Origin: Nannochloris sp. 'desiccata'
Lineage: Eukaryota; Chlorophyta; Trebouxiophyceae; Chlorellales; Chlorellaceae
Assembly (NCBI GenBank): GCA_019044685.2
Contig: JAGTXX020000001.1
Coordinates: 984,004-1,048,003 of the forward strand
Direction: 5' to 3'
DNA: 64,000 nt
Shown in pieces: positions 11,031-22,680 of this stretch. The notes beneath the pieces are model-generated. The model did not search any database, had not been told where the DNA came from, and was given only the letters and a program-made list of their open reading frames with translations. Positions within the stretch are counted from its first letter, which is position 1, and each line of letters starts with the position of its first letter. The translations under genes were made by a program, and so were the position numbers.

Positions 11031-12253
11031 TTAGCTTCCACCACTGCCGCCCTCTCCTTCTTTCTTCTCATCCTTCTGCTCGCTAACCTCACTATCCTTC
11101 TTCTCCTTCTCTGCCTCTCTCTGAATTGCTTTTAAAAACTCTGCTACTCCAAACGCAGGTGGCCCTAGTCCAAATTGAGACGTATCTATCTGCCCCGTTG
11201 CCAATGCTTGTGTTAGTACATCCAGCTGGTGTTTAAATTGAGGGCTATTCACTATTTCAGCCATAGCTGCTTGGGAACGGTGCTCTTCAGGTAAAAATGG
11301 CGCTACTCTTTCTACTAGTGTAGCATTGTCTAGAAGAGGGGTGATTCTTTCGGCTTTGAGAACTTCTCCGAGAGGTGGACCCATTCTTAAAGCGGCACCT
11401 ATGGTGTTATTAGGATTACTACTAGATCCTCCTGCAGCAGCTTCAACTCCACTTCCGGATAGTATATTTCCGAGAGCAGCAGCTAATTGGCTGGCACCAA
11501 TGCCGCCGGCTTCAAAAATGCCTCCTGTACCTCCACCGCCGCCTCCGCCAGCAACCCTGTCAGGGTTTGCAGAGCGGGGATTGGAATCAGTTGCTGGTGT
11601 TGCATTAGGATCCTGAGGGAGTTCAAGAGACATAGGCTGATCACCGAGCGTGTCTTCATCCATACCTGTTTGAGGAAAGAATGAAGCAAGGCAAAAGTGA
11701 TCAACAGAAGAACCTAAGAAAATCAATAATGGAAAATAGGGGGAAATTATAAAAGGAGAAATTATATACCATTAAGAACGCTGGAAAGAGCCAAGTTTAC
11801 AGATTGGATAATTGCATCATCATTTTCCGCTGCATTTTCTTGTGCCCAGAAGAATAATGTGCGATCTGCTTCTTCAGCAAATTTTAAAGTAAAAACGCGG
11901 GAGCCAGGGCGGGGAATCTGCAAGAACAAGAACTAATAAATTAGTTCAGCTTGAATGGCGCTACGGGAATGGCTCTGTAGATGCTTTAAAATTTTCAGCA
12001 GAGGCATCTGGCGTAGAGTACGTAACAAAGAGTTGTCCACCTTTTCAAATGATGCCTCCCCGGGAAAAATGATCTGATCAATTTCTAGCTCTCCAACTAA
12101 GGCCCCAGCGGCGTCCCTTTCGCCCCACTGAAAATGCAATAGATCGTGTTCATCTCGATTCACCCTTATTAGCCCCTTTCTAGCGTCTGGTCTCAAGACT
12201 CCTCCATCAAGGATCAGCTTTCCAGCACGGAGCTGGACAAGGGGTGCTGTCAT
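11031..12253 (-). CDS. RPN13: Proteasomal ubiquitin receptor RPN13/ADRM1
   Basis: Three exons (12253-12041, 11917-11770, 11665-11031) give 331 aa; both introns are GT-AG and keep frame. The N-terminal Pru domain (about 1-120) contains LVQLRAGKLILDGGVLRPD, the hydrophobic FQWGERD and FTLKFAEEADRTLFFWAQE; this fold binds ubiquitin and docks on RPN2 of the 26S proteasome. After a Gly/Ala/Ser-rich linker, the C-terminal DEUBAD domain (about 205-310, GEVLKAERITPLLDNATLVERVAPFLPEE region) would bind and activate the deubiquitinase UCH37/UCHL5. The C-terminal tail is a K/E/G-rich low-complexity segment. Confidence 0.92.
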
Positions 12254-12561
12254 TGTTGCTGTGTGTTTTCTTAAAACTGGATGATAGTAATCTGCGGTGA
12301 ATAGAAAAAGTTATAAGGTTAATGCCCAACTGCCGAGCTTAAATTGCTCGTGAAGAAAGAGCCGAAAGGTTGGTTTGAATGGCTAAAAAAGGGATCTACA
12401 GGTGACATGGCGCATTTGCATATATCTAATATATCGCAAAGCATCTTAAGGACCGGCCAGCATTGGCCATAGCGCCCGTCCCTTTTGCATCTTTACATTT
12501 CTCGGGGTGCACTTGACTACTTATAATAGTGCGCATTTTGACTGTTTAGCTACATTTTCAT
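12254..12561. other. Divergent promoter region
   Basis: 308 bases between the RPN13 and RUS-family starts. No coding potential or repeat is seen. Confidence 0.4.
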
Positions 12562-14641
12562 ATGCCACAGAATATTTCAAGTATGTACAATCGTTCCCTA
12601 AGCAAGATGCGCTTTTTTGCTTCCGATTGCCTAGTTGTTGGCATGTCTGAAAATGTGCACCACTATTCTGATCACCATTTTCTCTATTTATCTTGCAGTC
12701 AGCATGGGAGGTCAGCCCCATCTAGCTCTGCCATCAGACGATCTGCTAGCAGGGATACATCATCATGTAGCGCAAGCAGTCTTCAGTCTCCCTTTTGCTC
12801 ATGTTTCTGGCGTCCAGGCAAGTCACCCGCCTTTTCTTAGAAAAAATATATGTTGAAAAGCTTTATTGAACTTTATTAAAAATTGTGTTGCATGTTGCAT
12901 TTGATGCATACGATAATTTCTGCTCGTCGATATATTCTCTCCCTTTTATCCCTCCCTACAGAATATGCCTGGTATGAATGCGTTGCAGCATTGGCACGCT
13001 GAAGCTCTCGGCAATCAGATCGCTTCTCTTACTACTCAAATCAATGACCGACTTAGAGGGTTTGGTGGAAAAGAGAAAGATAATAACGTAGTAGATAGTA
13101 CCAATGCTATGGAGAAGAAGAAGAATAGACCAGGGCTAAACTTCTTTCGTAGAAGCTCGGCCAATGATATAGTAAAAGCGGCAGCAAAGACGGTGGCGCC
13201 AATAGACACCTCAGCTTCATCTTCCTCAGGCCCTATAGTGTGTATAGAGTTTACACGTGGCAAAAGAAGAGTTTACCGTCAAAAACTAAAATCAACAGAG
13301 GATCCAGAGCCATTTTCTTCTTCTTTTTCAGTAGCAGACGATTATGTCACGCACCGCCGGCGCCTTCGAGATGCAGCTGCTGATTACTTACTTCCGCAAG
13401 GATTTCCCGATTCTGTAGCACCTCAATATGCAAAATATATGGGTTGGAGAGGTGTCCAGTATTTTTTCGGTGGTGCAATGTCGGTTTTTACTACAAGATC
13501 GTTACTCGGGGCGGTCGGTATAGCTAATAAACATTCTGGAGAAGCAGCTGCTGCAATAAACTGGGTGGTGAAAGATGGCGCTGGCCGTATGGGCAGATTT
13601 CTATTCGCTCGATGGGGTCGTGAACTAGATTGTGAATTAAAACAGTTTAGGCTTGGTGGTGATATCTTGATGGAAGCAGGTGCTGCCTTGGAATTGTCAA
13701 CAGCACTAGCTCCTCAGTTATTTCTTCCTTTGGCGTGTACAGCCAACTTAGCAAAGAATTTAGCAGCTGTCGCTGCATCTTCTACCCGTGCACCGATTTA
13801 TAAAACATTTGCACTTCAAAATAACTTGGCAGATGTCACTGCAAAGGGGGAGAGTGTAGCGAATTTAGCAGATGTCCTAGGAACCATTTGTGGTATTATG
13901 CTGGCAAAGGCCAATCTACCAGTTATACCTACCTTTGCGATACTTTCTTGTGGGTATTTACTCGCATCGCGACGTGAAGTTGACTCTGTAGAGCTGCCCT
14001 ATTTAAATAGAGCGCGGTTATCTTATGCCACCCGCAGATTCTTAAATGTTGGGTTTGTACCGGCTCCCCCGGAAGCGAACGAGAAGGAACCTTTATTACC
14101 GTGGTCTGACCCAAATCAAAAACGAATTGTTCTTGGTGCTACTGTTGAAGAAGCTTGCTCCAATCCACTAGAATTGAAAGCTGCGTTAGATGCTTTTGGT
14201 GGAAAGAATTTCGCTTTGACCTACCGCCAAGAAACCAAGAAAGTCTTTGTTTTATTTAGACAGGGAGCAAATACCATGTCGGCATTACAAGGTGCTATTT
14301 ATGCGCATTGTGTATTGCATTTGGTGAATGCTGCAGAAGGTAAGAAAGGTGAAAACCCTGCTGCAGTGCCTCTTAGAAACGGAGGTGCTGTAGGGAAATT
14401 ACGTCGACATGCAGAGACGCTACACACAAGCCATATGAATAATGGTAGTCATTTCGATGTTTTGGGAGGTGTTATTCCTATTAAAAAAGGACAACTAAAT
14501 CCTGGTAAAGAGGCTATAGATTATATTTCATCTAATGGATCTGAAATTTGGTCACAATTTGAAACTCAAGCGAATGCTCATGGATGGAAATTGCCACTGA
14601 CAATGTTGAATCCATCAGAGACACGAGTGCATCCAGTTTAG
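12562..14641 (+). CDS. RUS family (DUF647) protein
   Basis: Proposed exons are 12562-12580 (19 nt), 12699-12817 and 12962-14641, giving 605 aa. The first intron is GTATGT...TTGCAG. The second uses a GC donor (AG|GCAAGT) and CTACAG acceptor; both joints keep frame. Translation could instead start at the ATG at 12704 (597 aa). The DUF647 core is plain: LLPQGFPDSVAPQYAKYMGWRG, then the hydrophobic block ending YKTFALQNNLADVTAKGES. Plant ROOT UVB SENSITIVE proteins belong here and act in seedling development and auxin or B6-linked processes; the biochemical role is not settled. The N-terminal ~200 residues, with K/R-rich and Ser-rich linkers, are not conserved to my eye. Confidence 0.85.
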
Positions 14642-14760
14642 TAGAGTTTAGAGATGTGGATGGAGGCTTGATTGTTTAATTGATTCAATTGACTATCCAA
14701 TATTCTATTAAGTAAGACTTTTCAGAAAATATTTATTGTGAGAAATACCAACCGTCGGAG
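14617..14760 (+). repeat. RUS gene 3' end and flank, copy 1 of duplicated segment
   Basis: This segment covers the last codons of the RUS gene and about 120 bases downstream. It resembles 15784-15925: both contain GAGACACGAG-GCATCCAGTT, TTGTTTAATTGATT-AATTGA-TATCCAATATT and a TATTGTGA-A tract followed by CCAACGG/CCAACCG. Mismatches and small indels are scattered, so the duplication is not recent. Confidence 0.75.
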
Positions 14761-14833
14761 CTGCTGCGGTGGCAGCACCTTTAATTTCAAAGAAGCTTTT
14801 ACAGAATTTTGTTTACAGAGTACTTGATACTAT

Positions 14834-15541
14834 CTAAGCAGCTGCTGCTTCTGAGGCAGCAGTAGAATCATCACCGCTCGCACTATTTGTTTCAATACCT
14901 TCAACACTTAAAATTCGAAGTGTCGTCAGTGGTTGACGATGTCCTTTTGTTCTTCTAGAGTTTTTTCTCCTGCGTTTATGGAAAATAATCACTTTCCCAT
15001 CCAAGAACTGTTCTTCAACAACTGCAGTGACAGTTGCATCGGGGACATAGGGCCGGCCAATAACTGTTTCAGCTGCTGTTCCAAGTAATAAAACTCGTTG
15101 TAATTGAATCTTGTCACTGACATCTACTCCATCAAGCTTTTCTGTAATGATCACATCGTCTGGTGTAACCTTATACTGGGTACCACCAACTTCAACGACA
15201 GCAAATACAGGCTGATGTTCTATTTTGTAAGGGCCTGAGATTTTCTCCAAGCGGACGAGAACGGCAGGAAGGCCGTCATCTGTCTCTGCAGATGGACGAG
15301 CACTACTAGAATTTAAATATTCCTGTGTTACCTCTGCAGCGCGTGGAAGACACGATGATGTTGAAAATGCTGCTGCTGCTGCTCTGGGAATTAGCGGGAA
15401 ATTGCGTAGACTAAGCAAAGGCTGCTGAGCTGAACTAGATGCCAATTTGGGAGAAGAGAAGGCTATTGATCCTGCCAATTCAGTTTCAAAGAGAGAGTGG
15501 ATCAGACTGAGTCGAATGCATGATGCCCGTCTCAAGCTCAT
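14834..15541 (-). CDS. Mitochondrial ribosomal protein bL21m (NFD1-like)
   Basis: A 235-aa intronless protein. A long N-terminal presequence (about 1-95, rich in S, R, A and L, with few acidic residues) precedes the bL21 domain. The domain starts at FAVVEVGGTQYKVTPDDVI and includes RVLLLGTAAETVIGRPYVPDATV and the basic IIFHKRRRKNSRRTKGHRQ loop that contacts rRNA. The IGRP-PDATV-AVVEE pattern is closer to plant mitochondrial L21 (NFD1) than to plastid L21, so mitochondrial location is inferred. The C-terminus ends in a Ser/Ala-rich tail. Confidence 0.88.
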   Translation of the reverse strand: MSLRRASCIRLSLIHSLFETELAGSIAFSSPKLASSSAQQPLLSLRNFPLIPRAAAAAFSTSSCLPRAAEVTQEYLNSSSARPSAETDDGLPAVLVRLEKISGPYKIEHQPVFAVVEVGGTQYKVTPDDVIITEKLDGVDVSDKIQLQRVLLLGTAAETVIGRPYVPDATVTAVVEEQFLDGKVIIFHKRRRKNSRRTKGHRQPLTTLRILSVEGIETNSASGDDSTAASEAAAA

Positions 15542-15953
15542 CGTGTCTGGGCTGTTATTTTATAATTGTAGTTCTAAATTTGATTTTTGTGATGATGAAT
15601 TATTAACTCTGCTTTAACAAATCTCTCAGGACAACACCAAAAATATATTCTTGCCAGTATATACATATATTGAATGTTTAAAATTGATTTGTGGAATGAT
15701 ACTGGCGAGGCTCCTCTTTTTATCTCAGATAATATCTGGAGAGCACGGCGGCGGTGAACTTGAAGGGAAGTTCCTCACTATTTCATTAGAGACACGAGGG
15801 CATCCAGTTAAATAGAAATTATGAGCTGGATTTGGAACGTATTGTTTAATTGATTGAATTGATTATCCAATATTGATTAATTAAAACTTGAAAAAAAAAT
15901 GTATTGTGAAAGACCTGCCAACGGTAAACAACATAAAATCTCATTGGATGAAT
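15542..15953. other. Intergenic, contains diverged copy of the RUS 3' end (15784-15925)
   Basis: Lies between the bL21m start and the 3' end of the YgfZ-like gene. Bases 15784-15925 are the second copy of the RUS 3'-end segment described above, in the same orientation. The rest shows no coding potential. Confidence 0.6.
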
Positions 15954-17541
15954 TTATTGAACCTGTTGTGATTTCCACGCTTCAAGCTGTGCCTGCATAG
16001 CTCTCAACTTTTCTGCCTTTCGTGCCGCCTCTGCCTCGGCCTCTGCATCGTCCAATTTCTGCTGCTTTTTTTTAGAAGCACCCCCTTCTTCAGGAGCTGC
16101 ACCCGGTGGAAATGTCCTTGTTGCTGCTGCTAGCCTCACTACTTTCCCTTGTACGCCATTCACTACAACTTCTTTTCCTTCTAAATTAATTCTCCCGTCA
16201 GTAGCATGCCGACATCGTAGATACGCCAAAGCTCTATGATCTTGCTCCACTGTATCCACATAACTCGTCACCCTACCTAATGGTTTCTCATTGTTACTAC
16301 TGCCTTGTATATCCCACCCAGCAGCAAATACTTCATCTCCTACTTGTGCAGGTGCTGCAAGATCAATACCCCACAGCTCACGTCGCAAGGCACCCTGAGA
16401 ATGCACTTTAGCTAAAGTTTCTTGCCCAATATAGCAGCCTTTATTCAACGAGACAGCTCCATATAACCCCGCTTCCAATGGATTATACTGTTCAGTCAAT
16501 TCAGCACCAGGAACAGGTCTTCCTGCTACGACCCGTGCGATTCCCCATGCTGTACTTCCCATCGGTATTGCCCCACGTGCTGCAAAAACACGCCAAAGAT
16601 CCCCAGCTGCAGATTCTTCAACTATTAATGTATACCCAGGGCCTGGGAGACCGCCACCAACCATCGTTATTACAGGCTTTCCACCAAAACCAAGTACTGT
16701 ATGAGTTCCATAAGGAGCACCGACGATTTCATCACCAGCAGCGAGTTCTTGCATCACAGCATCACTTTCGGGGCCTAGTAAGGAAAACATCACAGTTTTG
16801 GGAGTAATATCAGTCACTGCGACTTGATCATCAGGGAAAATGTACTTTTCTAATCTTTCTTTTATAGTGGTGACCATGCCGGGAGAGACAATGGCAAGAG
16901 TACCAGACCCTTGTGCGTAAATGCTCGCTATATCAATAGTACGACCTTGTGCAGTAACAAACACGGTATCTGTGCCAGTACCTGGTGCGAGGTTAGCAAG
17001 ATCAGCAGTAGATTGAGAGTGTAAAAAAGAAAGGCGATCCGGGCCAGAAAGGCGAAGTCTACCCCAATTGGATCGATCGACAAGAGCGACACCTACTTCA
17101 GCTGCTTCCAATGCGTAGCCATCATTGCTAAATGTAGTTGGGATGCCTTCGTCCTGCATTGCGAATGTTTATAGAACAATAACTTACAGGGTAATTAAGA
17201 GGCCGGGATTTGTTTTTTGAACTTACATCAAATACAGCACCACCTTCAGCTTGGAAGCTAGCCAAGTCGGCATCAATTTCAGGAAGATCTACGTCATCGA
17301 GCAGAGAGCTAATATCGATATCAGATGGTCCTGCCCTGGCAGCAAAGCGAGGTTGCCGGTTGGCGTTATCAGTGCCGTGGCAATAAGCGGAAATAGCAGA
17401 ATGCTGCGTGCTAGCTAGAGTAGTTGAGCGTCTGCCGGTAACGCGGCATTGAGAACTCTTTGAATATCCTTCCAATGAATGCGCTCGAATTGAAGATGCC
17501 CAAGTGGACTGCAACAGCCCGGCATGGTAACAGGTTGACAT
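15954..17541 (-). CDS. YgfZ/GcvT-like folate-binding protein, probably plastid
   Basis: Exon 1 (17541-17227) encodes a ~75-residue transit-peptide-like region. A 73-bp intron (GTAAGT...ATGCAG) follows, then exon 2 (17153-15954); total 504 aa. The protein has the GcvT barrel layout (LSGPDRLSFLHSQSTADLANL) and the YgfZ signature KGCYIGQET at about residue 342. YgfZ/IBA57 proteins (COG0354) bind folate and help maintain or repair Fe-S enzymes; plants have separate mitochondrial and plastid members. The signature Cys and absence of other glycine-cleavage features favour YgfZ-like over true T-protein. The C-terminus is a K/E/A-rich coiled tail. Confidence 0.82.
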
Positions 17542-17920
17542 GTGTTCAATGCGGTTGTTTTAAGAAATGAAGCCTACCGCTCGCTCCAATGCGAGTGGGA
17601 TTATTACGTGTCTTCTAATGAAATTGATCAACAAGTAAGGAAAAAGAAAGATATAGACAGCGAGACAGCCATCAAGATTCAAGAAGAAATTCAGAAAAAA
17701 CACAGACTCGGAGCTAATTTGCCTCACAAGAGGCATGGCTATTTATGCCATAAGTAGAATGTAAATGTCGAAAAGACTTGCAATACTTCTTTAGGGATAC
17801 CGATTCGTGTTCGAGACTCGCTTCGACCAAGTTACAGTATTTTGATTCTTTGGAATTTGACAGAACGAGATAGAAATGGAAGACGCGATAGTCTTCAGAC
17901 AATATAATTAATTGTGATTT

Positions 17921-20900
17921 ATGACGGACCCATTAGAAGCCCCTCCACCGCCCCCACCAGGGCTAGGAGGGCCAGTGGCTCAATCACAGGTGCGTCCCTG
18001 ATCTCTCTGTTTTTTTGAATTCCTTTGATGGTTTAGGACATGAATTATGCGCTTTGCCACGATGTTATCTAAGCGTAGCAACAGCAAAGTCATCCAGAAA
18101 CTAACAGTCCTATCTTATTTATTTATTCCATTAATTGCAGGCACAGGGAGCATGGCAAGGAGCGCCAAGCCAGACGCATGCAGCTGGATCTCAGGCAGTA
18201 TATGCTGATTCATATGCATCACTATATGGATCGCATTATCCTGCTCCTCCAGGACAAGCAGCAGCATCAGCAGCACCTCCCGCAGCTCCAAGTGCCCCGC
18301 TTCCACCGCCACCTGGTCAAGCAGGCACCTATGATTATTCACATTATTATGCAGGTTATCCACCACAACAACAACAACACCACCACTTAACAGGACCACC
18401 TCCCCCAGGTCAACAGCACCATTATGATCATAATGCCTATTATCAACATCACCAATATGCAGCAACAGGCACCCCACCGCCACAACCACTTCCACCACAC
18501 TACCACCTCCAGGCTGGTGCAACTTTTGGTGCTGCAACTAGACCGCTTCCTCCTCCCCCAGGTTTAGGACCCCCGACACAAGCAGGTGGTGCTGTTTCTT
18601 ATAGAGCAGTACCTCCTCCAACTGCCCTCCATCCTGGTGGCGGTAGAGGACGAGGTAGAGGAGGCGGTGGTGTGGGTATGAAACCGCCACCAGGTCATTT
18701 AAGATCACAATACCAACATCAACAGCACCAATATCAACGAACGGCTACTACTAGTAATGCAGGTGGAAATGGTGCTGCTGCAAGTTCCATAGTTGGTGCA
18801 GCTCAGGCTGCAGCAGCTGCAATTAGCGCTGGCAAAGCGCCTTCTGTTGCTGCTGCTCCTCAGAGACCAGCGTACATTAGTGTTGCAACTGGCAGCCAGA
18901 TGATAGCAGCCCCTGGTGCACGTGTACCAGCACTCAATCCACAAAATTGGCCGCCAGATGTGAAGTCGTACGTAGAACGAGCATTTAAAGCAGCTCCGTT
19001 TAGGCAACGAGCAAAGTTGCAAGATGTCTTAAGGACAATCATCAACGATGCACAAGAAAAAGGTAAGAGAATTAATATTTTGGGTTAATCCTTTGCTGTT
19101 TTATATTATATTCTAACACTATTCTCTTTCCTCTCACTCTCTTTATCTATAGGTGAGTTATTAACACTGGGTTGGGATACACTACCACTACCAGATTTGA
19201 CGCAAAGTGCGCAAGATGCTGCTGCGTTGATTTTAGAACTATGTGCAATACATAAAAGTAATAGTACTGGTACTGGTAGTATTGCTACTGGTTCATGGCG
19301 ACAACAGCAACCACAACAACCACAACAACTACCAGTACAACCACTACGTCGCACTATGATTACTCTAGGCGGTGGTGGTGGCGGTGGTGGTGCAATTGCC
19401 ACTGCAACCAATAGTACGACACATCTGAATGCACATCGCAGCAACATGTTCGGAATGGTGAGCGGGAACCCTTCTTTTGATTCTTATGCACTAAATAACA
19501 ATAACAATAAAATTAGTAGAAATAATAGACCGGATAAGTACCCAAAGCGTAGTAGAAAACGTGATCGATGGGGTAATATCCATAATATAGATAACAACTG
19601 GTCAACAGATAGCGACAATAGCGATGATATTGATACTGGAGGTGATGATGGTACTTCGCAGGGCGGCCCGTATTCCGCAGATGAAGAAGCTCGAAGAAGA
19701 AGACGAGCTGGAAGGTTTAAAGATGGTACTGCTGATGGTGTGAATAGTAATTTGAATCATATTAGTAAGAAGAAGAGTAGTAGTTCAGCAAAGAGGAGAG
19801 CGAAATTGTCCGCGTTGCTTGATGATGCTGGTGGGGCAGGGGAAGACATTGATTGGAATCAATTTGCTATAAAGGTAGGAGATAGGAGATGTATAGAAAG
19901 TTGTTCAACTGCTTTCTAGTGTCAGTACTATTCCTATTCACTAAATGAAATCTACTTAGGCACAACAAAAACTAATATCTTTCATTTCTTCTCTAAATAT
20001 TGTTGCAGGGCACATGTCAAAAATTAGAAAAGAGTTATTTCCGTCTCACCTCTGCGCCAGATCCATCAACTGTACGACCAGAATCAGTGCTACGTCGTGC
20101 ATTAGACCGCTTAGTACACTTGATAGCAACGGGAGAAGTTAACTATTTCTATGCACAAGATCAATTCAAAGGACTAAGACAAGATTGTGTAGTACAAGCA
20201 ATACAAGGTCCTATTGCTCTGGCAGTCTACGAGGCACATGCTCGTGCGGCCTTAGAATATGGTGACGTGGCAGAATATAATCAATGCCAGGGCCAAATGG
20301 CTGCGTTACTCGCTGAAGGGGTTAAAAGTGAGGGCCATTGTGAAGCTGAGTTCCTAGCTTGTAGAATCTTATATCAAACAGTCCACGCCCGCCATGGAGA
20401 ACATCTTCAGTTGCTTCATACTTTAAGAAAAGTAGGACCAAGAGAAGCAGGTATACCTGAAGTAGCCCATGCATTAAAAGTCCGATCTGCAGTTGCATCC
20501 GAAGATTATGCTTTATTTTTCAAGCTGTATTCCATCGCACCAAAATTAGGCAGAGCATTGATGGATTTGGCAGTGCCTCGATTGAGATTTGGATGTCTAA
20601 ATAGTTTTGTCAAGGCATATAAACCATCGTTGCCGGTGGCCTTTCTAGCTCGAATGCTTGGATTTGTTACAGAGAATAGTACTGGGAATAGTGCAGAGAA
20701 AGAAGAAGGTAAGAAGAAGAAAGAAAAATCAATTGAGCAGCAGCAGCCTTTGCCAGGATGTGTCTCGGTGGTATTTGAAGGTGCCCATGCAGCAAAAGAG
20801 ACGGAAACTGGTAAACAACAATGCTTAGAATGGCTTGTAGAATGTGGTGCAGTGGTTACTGGAGTAGGTGGAGAGGCTATGATAGACTGTAAAGCATCTA

Positions 20901-20992
20901 CAGGGCAGCTGACAATGCCTCCGGAAAAACAAAAAGTCGCTCATGGTGATGCGAATCTGGATATTGGCGATTTCTTAAAGAGTTTTGAATGA
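17921..20992 (+). CDS. SAC3/GANP-domain protein, LENG8/THP3-like
   Basis: Four exons (17921-17989, 18141-19062, 19153-19874, 20009-20992), all GT-AG, give 898 aa. The N-terminal half is low complexity: proline-rich, then H/Q/Y-rich, an RGRGRGG patch at about 195, and poly-Q/G/N stretches. The central LNPQNWPPDVKSYVERAF and RAKLQDVLRTIINDAQEKGEL segments match the LENG8/SAC3A class. The C-terminal SAC3/GANP domain runs from about 570 (GTCQKLEKSYFRLTSAPDPSTVRPESVL form) through VNYFYAQDQFKGLRQDCVVQ. Homologues (yeast Thp3, plant SAC3A) act in transcription-coupled mRNA processing and export with CSN12 or TREX-2-like partners. Residues 820-865 are K/E/Q-rich. Confidence 0.87.
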
Positions 20993-21146
20993 ATTGATTT
21001 GATTGAAGGTGTTGTATTGATACAAATAATAACATATAGACGCTTATGTGATGTAAAAACATGGTATGTATACGAGAGTGGAGTATATATATATATCTGT
21101 TTATTTGAGAAAGAGGCAACTTAGAAGAGAGAGCCGGGGGCAGGTC

Positions 21147-21454
21147 TCACTGCACTTGTAGGTTTTGTAAACCTAGATCAACCCAGCCTTCTGGCTGCCT
21201 GCTTTTATCTTCAGCTGTATCATCAACTTCAGGTACTAGCGAATCCATTCCGTCAGGTAGAATGGCGTCTGCAGTTGGCAAAAGAAAATGATTTGGGTTG
21301 GACTGTGAGTGTCGGTGATCGATCATAGATTGATCTAACTTTTTATGAGGGCTATCGCACCGTCTACCGGAAGAACCTCTCTCTCCCACTCTTCATCAAC
21401 AACATCTACTAGTTTTGGGTCCCGCAGGAGAGCAAAGTGTATTGTGGAAGACAT
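21147..21454 (-). CDS. APC13: Anaphase-promoting complex subunit APC13
   Basis: A 71-aa gene in two small exons, 21454-21361 and 21268-21147, with a 92-bp intron (GTGCGA...CTGCAG); the joint restores an Asp codon. The protein reads DPKLVDVVDEEWEREVLPVD, then a DAILPDG linker and a C-terminal GWVDLGLQNL. This matches the D-V-DEEW-x3-LP signature and terminal W-DL-L of plant APC13 (BONSAI), a small APC/C subunit that stabilises TPR subunits. Small size and two exons make it easy to miss. Confidence 0.8.
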
Positions 21455-21690
21455 TTTAGAAGATAAATTCGTTCGATCTGATTGCGAACAGCTCAACGAT
21501 ATTGCACAGCGCTAGCCCCAGAAAAATCAAGAATCAAATTTACAAGGTAAATATTAAATTATAAGCGAATCAAAGAATGTAAGTACCTTTTTAGACATTT
21601 ATATATTTTTTTCTTAATCCTTCCGCATTTGCCGCCCTGCTGCGACGGCCATATAGTATGGTTGATTCATTTCGCTGCATGGCAGACAAT

Positions 21691-22314
21691 TCAGCAATAT
21701 TCCTGCGCTGCTATTTCACACTCTTGTTTACTCGCGAAATTATTTTCGTTTCCTCCACAGCCTCCAAAAGAAAATTCAACACACCGCCCCTCCTCGCTAT
21801 CCCAATACCATCGAGGAAAAATGCCTCTACACCTACCCATAATAGGAGGCATTGTACAGAATACAGTAACCTCTGATGCGGGGGCCTCTGCTGCCGTTAA
21901 AATTTCTACGTTTCCTTCAGGAATATTTTCCTCAAGCTCACTTTCTCCTTCAGGACGATCCTCGTCACGCTTTATTGATTTCTGATCTCCAAATTTAACG
22001 TTAATTTCAGTGTCATTTCCCAATGAAACGTTTCCAAAACTGACACTTGGTCCGGGTTTCAACTCTAAAGGTGCTGATTGAGGGTTCAGTCCCACGATAG
22101 CGACTCCTACTGTTCCGCGAGGCAAAGAGGGACCTCCGTCAAGGCAGACAGCAGCTTGAGCATTCCAAATGCAGCTTCCAGAGTCTGTAAACCGCTCGCA
22201 TGCTTCTTTGGTTGTGTAAAATAGACACGTGGCTGCGAAGGTAGGAGTAGCAGCGCTTGAAAGAAGCAAAATAAATAGTGCTGTTGTTGCTAGCAAGCTC
22301 ATAGTGCGATGCAT
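21691..22314 (-). CDS. Secreted protein with C-terminal Kunitz/BPTI domain
   Basis: A 207-aa protein. A signal peptide (about 1-28, hydrophobic core LLATTALFILLLSSAA, cleavage near TFA-AT) is followed by a small Cys module (CLFYTTKEACERF...CIWNAQAAVC), a ~90-residue spacer with Asp/Glu, and a Kunitz domain (about 152-207). The first five Kunitz cysteines have the canonical spacings (8, 15, 7, 12), with FSFGGCGGNENNF diagnostic. The last spacing is 7 rather than 3. The residue after the second Kunitz Cys (P1) is Arg, predicting trypsin-like specificity. It is divergently paired with a Kunitz-less relative at 22681. Confidence 0.83.
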   Translation of the reverse strand: MHRTMSLLATTALFILLLSSAATPTFAATCLFYTTKEACERFTDSGSCIWNAQAAVCLDGGPSLPRGTVGVAIVGLNPQSAPLELKPGPSVSFGNVSLGNDTEINVKFGDQKSIKRDEDRPEGESELEENIPEGNVEILTAAEAPASEVTVFCTMPPIMGRCRGIFPRWYWDSEEGRCVEFSFGGCGGNENNFASKQECEIAAQEYC

Positions 22315-22680
22315 GGTGGCTCTTTATCTATGTATTCTTAAGTTTTGATGGCGCATTGGATAAGCAGTGCTGCATGCTATATACAGAGAGCAAAAGAGCC
22401 GGAATGTAGGCTATTTGGACTAACCTTTTTCACCCGATCTAGGCCTAGGTGCACCGAAAAACAGAAGGCGCAACCTCGGACCAATTCTACGTGGCGAAAA
22501 CATCTCGAAAACTCCGCGTTTACCGAGCAAAGAGCACAGAACGCGTTAATATACTTCTTTAACATTTTAAGCAAAACCCTTTATTTGACGACCTTGCGTT
22601 ATTATTCGCGGACCACGCGCAAAGTTGAAACATCTTGTGATCACAACAACAACAATTGAAACATTTTTATAGACGCGATC
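22315..22680. promoter_or_regulatory. Shared divergent promoter of two secreted Cys-module genes
   Basis: 366 bases separate the start codons of two paralogous secreted proteins transcribed in opposite directions. No ORF is supportable. It is the natural candidate for a bidirectional promoter; no specific factor site is recognised. Confidence 0.4.

Noticed and set aside
17542..17757. Open frame abutting the YgfZ-like start on the other strand
   Set aside because: It starts with GTG, lies in the divergent promoter region, and shows no recognisable domain.
18115..18537. Minus-strand frame rich in V, L and H opposite the SAC3-like gene
   Set aside because: Shadow of the repetitive proline/histidine/glutamine codons of the real gene.
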